Source of the DNA: Pseudopyrenochaeta lycopersici
Lineage: Eukaryota; Ascomycota; Dothideomycetes; Pleosporales; Pseudopyrenochaetaceae
NCBI GenBank assembly: GCA_003313425.1
Contig: NHZP01000024.1
Span: 248,001 to 312,000 of the forward strand
Direction of reading: 5' to 3'
Length of the DNA stretch: 64,000 nt
Numbering within the stretch: position 1 is the first letter of the stretch; every line of letters starts with the position of its first letter. Of the stretch, positions 54,389 to 64,000 are shown piece by piece. The notes under the pieces are model-generated. The model had not been told where the DNA came from. It worked only from the letters and a program-made list of their open reading frames with translations, and ran no database searches. A program made the position numbers and the translations under genes.

Positions 54389-56565
54389 TTACGGAGCGAT
54401 CAGTTGTGCGTAGTTCTGCTGAGGCACGTGGCCGCCTTCTTCGATGACATTACGGATCACATCGTGTTGGTCAATGTTGTTCCAGAGATGAATGCTCATG
54501 GCCTTTTTGCTGTTGAAGAGTGTATGTGCAACTCCTCGGACTTGGCCTAGGACCACGCTCGCGATAGGCCATGTGTTGGAGTATTGCTGCAATGTGCCAA
54601 CATCCAGGCGGATAGATTGCTTGATGATGTCGTCTTGACCGTCAGGAACAAGGAAGGACCAGTACGACAGATGGACAACTGATGCCATGACCACCACGCA
54701 AGTGAAGAACGGGGTATGGTACAGCAATTGCCCTGGGAGGCGAATGAGTGCTGAAATGTTCTCAGCAGACGAGCGGCATTTGGCGGTATGGATCTCTCTT
54801 GTCTGCGTGGGCAACAGCACCTGCCCTGGTTGCACGCAAATATTCACTCCTTCCACTCTCCCAAATCCCAGATTGCTCCTTGGGCGATGTAGCATAATTG
54901 TGCTACCTGCATTCACCATATGCGCTTGAAACAGCACCTCGTCGACATGACCGTCGCTGTCGACAATTTCAAATTTGGAGGGAGGAAGGTGGAGCCGCCA
55001 ATTGCAGAGATATTGATCAACGACATCGACAGCATGGTACTCGAAGGTCGAATCGAGACGTGCACATTCAAAGACCTTGCCCAGGATCCGGACTGCGTCG
55101 ATAAGATAGGTAAAAGAGCTAAAGGTTGGAAGGGAAGGGAGGAAGGCGGAGTCATCGTAGTCTTGGAGGGTGTTTGGGTAGGGGATATGCTAGCACGTAT
55201 GTTAGCATGAGCTTCAGAATAGAAACAGGTAATGTCGTCTTGCAAAATCGTGGCGACAGTGCGATCAAAACGAAGTCAAGAAAAGCCGCCAAGAGTAGAT
55301 GTCACTGATGTCACTTACGCCTGAGAAGTATTGGTCGTTCTCGCATGGTAGCGGAACGTCAGTCACAACATCCTTCAATCTGAATTGCACGCCTGGGTTA
55401 ACAGCGGTCATCATTCCATTGACTGTGAACATAGACCACCATGTTCTCCGCCAGCTCTCTTCCAGCTGTGGGTCGTTTTCTCCGTGCACAATCGCGAACT
55501 CCATACGATTGAGGCCAAGCTCCAGCGTTAGTGCCTGCGCGATAGTAAAGACATGAGCTGCTCGCGGAACCTCATTGTGTGCGTGGAGACCGATGGCGAA
55601 GAGCATCAACGCTTGCACGGACCATGCATCTCTTGGGTAGTTTCCATTGTCGATGTGTCGATCGAGCGCTTCCTTGTACATGTCCGTAGGAAGGGAGGGC
55701 ATGAAACTTGATCCAATGAATTGGACGGCATATTCTAAGAGTGGGGCTTGTCGTTCCTTGAAAAGATCCAGTAATCTTGGCTCAGGCAGGCAAAATGGAT
55801 GAGAGTTGTAGAAAAAATGGAAAAACGCCTGAACAGCATTTTCAGGACCAAGGTGGCCGAAACGATTGAGGCGTGCAGTTCCATTCAGATTAATCTGGGC
55901 AACTGGGGGGGCAACTGGAGGGGCAACTGGCCTGGCGCCAAGGCTATGGGTTGGGCTGAGTTGGTTCATCAGAGCGATATCGCCATTATATGAGTATTCA
56001 GGCGAGGAAAGATGCCCATTGCTAAGAGCTACTTCAGAGGTAGCAATCCCTAAAAGCCATTTAGTTTAATGCGTTGAGGTAGTTGTGATCACGCACCATT
56101 GAGAGTCACTGGCGCAGCGTTTTCTTCCTTGTTCTTCTTCTTGCCTTTCCACCCTCGTCGTGACTTGATGTAAGTGCAGTCGACATTATCGGTCCTGCAC
56201 CTTGAACATCGCACGCCACCATCGCATTTTAAGTGCCTGCTTCGACATGGGACACATGCGACAGCAACTGAAGCCCTCGCTTGATTACCATTGGCGTCTT
56301 TCTGGCTGTTCTTGTGGCCGTTTTGGGAGCTCTTTTTGCCACTTTCAGACGGCGGAGTCTGCATAGGGGGGGTGCTGCCATTGAAGCTCTCCTGTGTCGT
56401 AACACTGGTAGTTGGTGAGAGATGGAGGCCCAAAGACGGTGATAGTGGCGATGTGGACGCGGAAGAGAAGTCCTGCTGGCCCCAGAAAGCGGGATCTACG
56501 CCGCCCGCTGACATAGGGACACCCGGTATTGATTGGACGGGCATCACCATCGCTGAAGGAGGCAT
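54389..56565 (-). CDS. Zn2Cys6 transcription factor with fungal_trans domain
   Basis: Exons on the minus strand are 56565-56097, 56049-55319 and 55189-54389, giving 666 residues. The N-terminal 100 residues are Ser/Pro/Gln-rich. The zinc cluster has cysteines at 104, 107, 114, 120, 123 and 130 (CVPCRSRHLKC, then CSRCRTDNVDC), exactly C-x2-C-x6-C-x5-C-x2-C-x6-C, followed by a basic linker SRRGWKGKKK. The middle homology domain includes HFFYNSHPFCLPEP, QALTLELGLNRMEF, ESWRRTWWSMF and, across the 129-bp intron, PLPCENDQYFSG joined to HIPYPNTLQDYDDSAF. The C-terminal part continues to QLIAP. It is a DNA-binding nuclear regulator, but its targets cannot be read from sequence, and no metabolic cluster lies beside it. 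Confidence 0.92.
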
Positions 56566-57998
56566 CTGGAGTCGAGCGACATATACAAACGATAGCAGTC
56601 CTACGATTCTGCGTCGTGCCGGCTTCGCGACAGGTCATCCGGAGTCGATGGAGGCGTGAATCGGTTGAGAACTGACGCGAGAACAAACGGCGTGCGGGTG
56701 GACGTCACGTGCCGTCTTGGCGTCTCCAGTCGATCGTTACCGAACTTCGATCAGTATAGCGCAAGCACAAGCGAGAACGTGAGGCCGAAAGCAGCTCTCC
56801 TCCCTTGCGTACTTTCGGCTCCTTTGTCGCACCGTGTACGACGCCGGATCCTGCTCTTCCGCATGCAATCCCATCGCGGTGTGGGAATCCTCGGTTCAAC
56901 AGCCATTGGTAATGCGGGGCTATCCACCGTCTTCGTCATACCGTTACCGCTGAGCGGCGGCACCACTTATCGCCTGTGCGCCAACCCGCCTGTATCCTTC
57001 CTTCCGATTCGCTGTGACCCATTTCAACTAGGAGGAGCTCGCCCATCTACCCTTTACCACTTTGTCATCGCTGGAGACCTTACTGGTGGGCTCCATTTCA
57101 TCTCAGGTTGACAGGAGCTGAGGGTGTTCCCTTGCCGGAGCACAAAACGTTGTTTCTTCTATTCAGCTGGCTTGAAACCTGGTCGAGCGTACGTGGCATG
57201 GCGCTGATTTGTACCTCCCAGAATATCGGTTAGATGCATGCCGGCCTTGGCTCCTACTACAGCCTGACTCTGTCTTATCAGATATCAACACTGAGTTCAC
57301 CCATTCAGATCTCAAACTCGTCACGCAATTCAATCTAGATTGGAAAAGATATGGCTTTCGCCCTTTGTTTGAGTCGATGCCAGCGCCCATTGCCACACGT
57401 AGGACAACTGGTTGGAATATATCAACATCCCCTTTCCGAGCAGTCATTAGGAAGCCTAATGGCACTTCACACAGCATTCACCCTATTACTCTCCACTGCC
57501 ATCGAGAAAAATACCCTACGAAAGCTTACGAGATACAGCGACCACCATCTTCTGATCAGGCGGATCCGCTATCGAGTCACACTTTTCATCTGTAAAGCGC
57601 CGGTCTACAACTGCCGTTCAGAAGCGGGGAACACTGCTAGACAGGCATGGAAACATGATTGAAAAGATGCTCACAATGACTTGGCTGCGGCATTACTGAC
57701 CTCGTGCGTTCTTTCCACTCCATGGCAAATCTAGGCGCTTCTATATAATCCGGAGACGTTCGCCATGCAGCTTTTATACGCAAATTCGTTGAACCATACT
57801 TTGACATTACTTCACTGCTCTGATCTATTTAATTTAGATAACAAAAAATGCAAATTTAAACATATTTTGCATCGAAAAGAGATGGAACGCCAATTTGCCA
57901 ATGCTACAAGTGTACGGGAGAACAACAAAGAAAGAGATTGGACTTTGGAAAAAACGACCCCGAAATGCCCGATTCGTCCTGTAACTTTTTCTCGATCT
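56566..57998. other. 1.4-kb intergenic region
   Basis: Promoter of the Zn2Cys6 gene and 3' side of the epimerase gene (both minus). The open frame 56656-57111 (+) overlaps the likely promoter and has no family match, so it is not called. Confidence 0.5.
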
Positions 57999-59531
57999 TT
58001 AGCACATTACAGTGTCCAGAACTTGCCTCTCCGAGCATCGGCTCTTCGTAAAATTCCAAACATCACCAGCGCAGTCATCTAAAGTCCTTTCTGCCCTCCA
58101 TTGCAGCTCGGTTTCTGCTCGTTGGACCTCAGCTACACAGAAGCCAACATCTCCAGCCCGTCTCCCGACTTCGCGGGCTGGTATCTTTCGTTGAGATGCC
58201 TGTTCCAAGCTATGGAGCACCTCGCGAACGGTATGCCCTCGCCCAGTCCCTACCAACATTTAGCATAGATCCAGAGGCCAACTCAACACATGCTTACCAA
58301 GATTGTAGGTGCGAAAGGGGGCCTTGGTCCGACCGGCTGCAGAAGCTGCTAGTGCTGCAATGTGCCCTCGCGCTAGATCAACTACGTGAATGAAATCTCG
58401 AACAGCTGTTCCGTCAGGAGTGTCCCAATCAGTGCCGAATATATCCAGGACTGGTTTGGCTCCAGTAAGGACAGTCGCCACGACTGGGATCAAGTTACTC
58501 GGTTTCTGACGAGGGTCCTCACCCAGAATACCGGATTCGTGGCAGCCAACCTGGTAATTATAATCAGTCGGGCATGATCTAAAATTAAACAGGCTACCCA
58601 CCGGATTGAAGTATCGCAACGCGGTAATTGACCAAGTCGGGTCAGATTCTGCGACGTCTGCAAGGATGGACTCGCACATGAATTTGGAGCGCCCGTAAGG
58701 AGAGGTGAGGCCTAAGACGCCGGGTAGAACGCGTTGCTCGAGGCCATCGTTGTCTAGAAACGTCTCTGGATGATGCACGCACAGCTCTTCGCGAAGAGGA
58801 ACTCCACAATTAGCGCCTTCACCATACACCGTCGCAGAGGACGAAAAGACGAAATTCTTGATACCAAACTCTTCGAGCTGACTAAGAAAGTTCACCAGTC
58901 CACAGACATTGTTGTTGTAATATCTGAGAGGCATTCGAATGCTTTCTTCGACAGACTTGTACGCCGCAAAATGAATCACACCGGAGATCCTGGATTGCCG
59001 TCTTAGTACTGGTTCTGGCGAGTTGTCCATCTCCATGTCGATGCCCGAATCCGTTCGATGAAGTGCCGAAAATGGGAAGCCTTTTGAGACAGAAGCTGGC
59101 TTGCTACTGACAGAATACGACGAATAGCTGGCCAATACGGAGTGCATGACTGGGCTGCGATAGTCGAGCTGCCGGAAATGCAAAGCTGGCATGGATGTTT
59201 CTTTTGCTGCGAAGTATTCCACCGCTAGAAGTTCGATCCTGTGGAGGACGTTCTTGTATGAGTTGCTCAAATCATCAATAACAAGAACATTGTAGCCTTC
59301 CTTCAGCAATTCCAATACGGTATGCGACCCAATGTATCCCAAGCCACCGACGACCATAATAAAGGAAGAACTGCTCGCATCGATGTCCAATGGATCTGCT
59401 GCCACATCATCGTCGAAAAGAACCGATCTTTGTGTTCCAGGCGTACACACTGCTTCGGGTGTGGCCGATGGGGACAATGAAAATGTAGAAGATGAGGACG
59501 ACGCGGTCCCGAACTGCAATGAAGTCTCCAT
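57999..59531 (-). CDS. UDP-glucose 4-epimerase (GalE/Gal10-type)
   Basis: This interconverts UDP-glucose and UDP-galactose (Leloir pathway; galactose for wall polymers and glycans). Exons on the minus strand are 59531-58602, 58550-58298 and 58249-57999, giving 477 residues, well above the usual 340-370. A Ser-rich extension of about 58 residues precedes the NAD loop GGLGYIGSHTVLELL. The core has VIDDLSNS, VIHFAAYKSVEESIR, FSSSATVYGE, the catalytic YGRSK, ALRYFNPVG, RDFIHVVDLARGHI and YNLGTGRGHTVREVL. A further insert of about 45 mostly Ser-rich residues separates FRQLDYRSPVMHS from VIHFAAYKS. The first intron (donor GTGGGT, 51 bp) is in frame and splits NP|VGCHESG; reading through adds 17 false residues. 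The C-terminal exon supplies the last 84 residues. Confidence 0.92.
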
Positions 59532-62500
59532 CACTAGCACACAAGTCGAGCAGACGAAAGAACAACGTGACTGTCGTATAGAGGTTCTGGGATGGTACGT
59601 TGAAAATTATTTATATGTGCCAAAGCTTATGAGTACTGACGCAGCTCACGCCCAATTAGGCAGAACCCGCTCGATGTAAGACTTTTACCTGCACCGCTCA
59701 AGAATCAATATTGTTTATGCCGCTTGGCATGATCCGGCCTTTGGACCCCGACTTTTTCAGACCGGAATCTCGTCAGGCCTAGCACTTTCGAATATACTCT
59801 CCCATCGCTAACGATCCCTGTTCAATTTGCATGGCGTCACGCCCACCCACGTACCGCGTATGAGTTTGCAGTGCCGCGTCCTCCAGACTTGTCCAGAGAA
59901 TTTTGTGAGGGCTGCACGGTAAACAGCACACGTATACTAGAGGCTTCCTTCGTCGCTTCGAACCTAGACGTCGATTTGCATCATTAGTGCCCAAACACTT
60001 TAGTATAGCTCCTGGTTACATAACCGCAGCCACCACACACCTTCCATTCTTGATCCCAGCACACATTTCTCAACCATTTGATCAAGGATTCGAACACAAT
60101 CCTGACATCGATCGGCGGCTAGCCCCGTCCAAATCATGGAGGGATCAGTGCTAGTCCTGCTCAGCATCTACAACTGTGTTGCATCTCGATAGATGCGGAC
60201 CGATTTCCTATCCCTTGTCTTGATTTTTGCTAGCATCTAATCAGCGCAGGGTTTCTTCGTACCCGTAAGTGAAGTTCACGGCAATCTCCATTGTTCAGAC
60301 CGGTCCCGGCGAAGACGTAATGCCGAACTAAAAGTATTTTCAGGCCATTGTAATTCTGAACTCTCTCAACAATGTGTGTATACTCGTTTACGTAGCCACC
60401 ACGTGTTTTGAAAGGAACTTGAGAATATCACACGCCGAAATGAACGTAGATTCATGTGAGTCCCTATACATGTGTGTTATAAAAAGCGCTCGCTGACTTG
60501 ACGTGTCCACATCAGCATTAGTGAAAATGGCAACCATTACTGTCTGTGAAGAATATTCTGCGATAAGCCTCCTATACGATATTCTCCGTTTCATGCCTCG
60601 TATTTTCAAACAATTTTGCAAGCGTTTCGTGAAAGCCTTGGGCTATACGATGTCTACAATATTGAACCACTTTCATTCATTTCGGTACTATTTGCAATCT
60701 ACGGCACCACGAAAGCCCGAGACCTAAGGCACCCCGTAATGGTGCCATTCACTGTAGGAACCACTTCTTCGTCAGCGCGCTGATATTCACCCGCCCACAC
60801 GGTCTCGAAATTAAAACCTATAGGTCGGCAGTTGCATACGCACGAGGTTGGCAGTGCAGTACAGTTCACAACTCAGGGGCAGAACCCGTAACGCGATACA
60901 CCTCTTATGAAGAAGACCATCCTGGCGCGAATCCAACCATAAGCCTCAAGGCTTTCTTCGTTGATCAGCCCAAGCCAGGTATTGTTTTCGCCAACGCAAC
61001 TGCAGAAGCTTACGTTACATTTCCACCTAGTAACTGACGTCTGTATCATCGAGGAGAAAATTAAATTGCGGCTGGCTCTGGCTGTGGGTCAAAGGATTTC
61101 GCTGATAGAGTCCAATAATCACAATGTTGATGCGGTCTTGTCCGTACAATGGACTGACGAACAGCCTTGCTCTGTGTGATAGATCAAAGAAGGAGCGATG
61201 CCGGATCCCGGGATGGCGGTCAATACACCAACACAAAAAAAATAGCACCTTAGTTCACCCCTCCTCTGCAAGACGCTCGAGCCTTTCCATAACCAGCTCA
61301 CGACCAATACGTACCAGAGCCTTGGACAGGTTGCAATGCGCCGACGCACGCGCCTGGTTCTCGACGAACGCTACTGAATTTTCAAAGCTAGCGAAGTTCT
61401 TGTCATCGTTGATCGCCGATATGCATAGCTGTTGGGCTGTTGTTGCCCTTCGGATAGTCCCACGACAGCTGAATGATGTGCGATGGCGAGCGATCCTTTG
61501 GCCCTGACCATCAACCCAGAACTGACAACGCCTTTCGTAGTACAAACGGACCGCGAGTCCGCCGGATTAATTCATTCGGTCCTGGTCAGGAATAGGTATG
61601 GCTAGTGAGCAGGCATACTCTCAAAGAAAAGCAATGATCGCCAGCCGCCCTGCTTTTGCTTCGTTCAACCTCGCAAGACTCGATACACTTGATGAGCCTT
61701 GCCCCAAAGCTCACGTTTTCCTATCTTGCGGCTTTTAGGCGGGAGATCTGACGGGCGGGCACCCCCTGCACCACTGCCCCGGATCAAGGTGCTAAGCCCT
61801 TGTTGGCGCGCTTGTTCTGCGTGAACACTTTATTTCAACCATCGCCCTTCATTTCGGCGCATCATCTTTGCAGGAATATTTTTCACCGGCTCGAGTTAGC
61901 CAACGTACCCATACCATCCATGCTACCGATATTAGACGTAATATAGGCCCGTAAATCGTCCCAGGTCAATCGCCGCGGATGATGCCTTAGGGGGCCATGG
62001 TGTGCGAGTGCCGGCGGCTTTGCCGCTCACCTGGGAAGTACACGCCGCATTACCTCGCCCAAAACTCGAAAGTGTTCCAAGAGTGATGTTCGATGTGCAG
62101 AGTCTTACGCCCTCAATTTCTCAACAGCCTAAGGGTACGTACAGCTCGGGCTTAGTTTCCCCGTGCACGCAATCCGTCTTTGCTGGGGAATGCTCTGGCG
62201 CAACGCATCCGAGGTTTTGGTTCATCAATCCAACTCTCGCTCCCCGGAATTGTAGGCGAGCAACACCACGTTGAAGTACAGTCAGATTCATCCCATGACA
62301 TCTTGGCTTGAACTGATACAGAATTCCATCGTGATTTTACCTTATAATTTGGACTGAACGTTGGTGAATCGTGATACTTAGGAAGCTTTTTGGAGACAGT
62401 GGAAGTATGATACGTTGCGAGGCAAAATATCTCGATGCGTCACACAGCGAGCAGCTCCACCTCACTACCTAACGCTATGCAAACTAACGCACCAAGGCAG

Positions 62501-64000
62501 CAAGACGCAGACATACTCCCCACCGTGGATGGGCTTAAACCTACTTTCTCAGCCTCGTACTCGCTAAGCGGTCGAAACTTCAGCGGAGTACGAACGATGT
62601 TCCCCGAGACACGCCTCTACCACGGAAGAAGGCACAAGAACGATATGTTGGGTCGCGAATCTAGCCCCACAGACCACACGTCTTGATGGTATTGGCAACT
62701 CGTATTCCACTTCCAAGGCTGTGGATAGCCCGTCCGCTGCACTATGCCTACTTGGAACGCTCCGTGCAGTCATCTCTTGAAGCGGCGTGTTTCCCGAAAC
62801 CGGAGAATAGGGTAAACGAAAGTTGCAGTGAACACCACAAACCCGGCGAACGCGATCGTCTTCGCCACCCTATCCTTAGAAACTTGTAAGCCACATATGC
62901 CGTAGTAACGGCTTGCTGTTGCTGTCCTCCGTGATCGAAAGTTTTAGCGAGATAATTGCATGATAGACTGGGTTGGGCGACGCCACGTACCCATGAAAGT
63001 ACGTCAAGACAATGTCCGTGTCGAAATTGAAAGCTCTCAAAAATACAGTAGTAAATGAGAGAGAAGAATTTGGTTTTCGAACATCATTCTCACTAAAATG
63101 CCACCTTCTCCGACGTGAGGACGCGTAGACTTCGAACCAACGGGTAGGGTCCGGCAGCTTCCACGTTGCGAGCTTCGGGTCAGCGATACCATCACAGGGA
63201 AATGGTACCGTCCCAGGATATTTCGCGCCACGAGTCTCGCATATTGATCTACATTCAACCGGTCGAGAGCTAAATCTTGGCTTCTGCAACTTGTACTGTA
63301 CCAAGATCTTCTGCAGTACACTTCCATGGCACGCATTCAGGATATCACAATTTTCCACCAGTCCACTCAGTTGTCGTTGGCTACATGCTACTCACGCCTT
63401 GTTTCCCAGGGTTCGAGCATGGCACCTAAGAAAAGCAGGCGCCTCCTGGCTTCCCCAGATCCTCGCTTTCGGGTAAATAGGCCCCGGTCCTTCTGAACCT
63501 CTTCCTTGTATACAACATTTGCAAGATCACGTAAGCATGAGTTGCGGCTATATGGCTTTGCGGACATGATTGGTCATCAGCATTGCAAGCTCGATGCCGC
63601 GGACGCATGGCCGATAGGAAAAAATACCCAAGCTGGCAGCTTCAATCTCACTTGAGTATCAGACGTGCAACTGGTGATATTTCATGCAAAAGATGAGTCC
63701 AGAGCTGGCATCTACTGTGAGTTCGTCCGAAACTCGGTTTTCATCTACAAGCAAACGCGCACGACCCCTAGATTTCACAAGTGCCGTGACTCTCAAGTCG
63801 TACCAACTCACTCAAATCACTTGTTTGTTTGCTTGATTGAGCTGACGAAGCTCCTACCAAAATGCTTGAAGGTATTAAGCATGTACCCCAGCGTAAATGC
63901 ACCCCGCATACGTGGATGCAATATCGCCAGGAAGAGTTCTTCAACCCAGGAAATTTCTAATAAGGGACATATAATAGAATCTGCAATAAGAGAAACAGGG
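59532..64000. other. 4.4-kb gene-poor right flank
   Basis: No frame in this stretch gives a product I recognise. The longest (63358-62876, minus, 160 codons; 61124-61507, plus, 127 codons; 61545-61255, minus, 96 codons) lack domain signatures and convincing splice partners. Base composition is ordinary rather than RIP-like. The epimerase promoter occupies the left edge. Small multi-exon genes could be hidden here. Confidence 0.4.

Noticed and set aside
55100..55330. Frameshift in the Zn2Cys6 gene
   Set aside because: A first reading suggested a lost base near SAFLP. Re-reading bases 55115-55190 on the minus strand gave one continuous frame from the intron acceptor at 55190.
56656..57111. 151-codon plus-strand open frame as a gene
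   Set aside because: Lies in the promoter side of the Zn2Cys6 gene and matches nothing I know.
60081..60110. Possible minus-strand tRNA T-loop (GGATTCGAAC)
   Set aside because: Flanking bases do not form the T stem or the rest of a cloverleaf.
62876..63358. 160-codon minus-strand open frame as a gene
   Set aside because: No recognisable family and overlaps other random frames; insufficient support.

Overview
The window is nuclear DNA of a filamentous ascomycete (Pezizomycotina, possibly Dothideomycetes; the class is a guess). The grounds are many short spliceosomal introns of about 45-70 bp with CTAAC/CTGAC-like branch points, fungus-specific families (Zn2Cys6 fungal_trans regulator, hybrid histidine kinase, STL1-like sugar transporter, CYSTM and Rtc3 proteins), and one AT-rich block that looks destroyed by repeat-induced point mutation (RIP). 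Gene density is normal on both sides of that block. I recognise no tRNA, rRNA or CRISPR locus.

Layout. 1-9.2 kb: 3' part of a sugar transporter, a membrane J-domain protein, an AIM9-like mitochondrial kinase-fold protein, a TDG/Mug-type DNA glycosylase and an NAD-binding epimerase-like protein, all on +. 9.3-15.5 kb: a gene-free, AT-rich, 6.2-kb element. It has 45-bp imperfect terminal inverted repeats and a perfect 9-bp target-site duplication, as in Mutator-like elements. Its interior carries 27 evenly interspersed 33-bp blocks, each three copies of an 11-bp near-palindrome, and it is split by a 474-bp hAT-type miniature element. 16.7-18.6 kb: two small proline-rich genes converging tail to tail (CYSTM and WW-domain). 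20.6-25.4 kb: hybrid histidine kinase. 26.3-27.3 kb: short-chain dehydrogenase. 27.5-36.9 kb: a divergent pair, a conserved fungal protein of unknown function (-) and a 2331-residue protein (+) joining a UPF1/ZNFX1-like helicase, an NF-X1 zinc finger and three CbbX/SpoVK-like AAA+ domains. 37-50.4 kb, all on -: F-box protein, cysteine-rich membrane protein, BCS1-like AAA ATPase, Rtc3/SBDS-like protein and RhoGEF. 51-53.6 kb on +: proteasome chaperone Nas2 and Ran GTPase. 54.4-59.5 kb on -: Zn2Cys6 regulator and UDP-glucose 4-epimerase. 59.5-64 kb: no gene I can support.

Most genes are unrelated housekeeping or signalling functions in mixed orientation, with no biosynthetic cluster. The two places where the sequence suggests something not well described are the repeat-studded transposon relic and the helicase-triple-AAA protein with its divergent partner. 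Exon borders were set by hand from splice signals, reading frame and family expectation. For every gene complete in the window the exon lengths sum to a whole number of codons.
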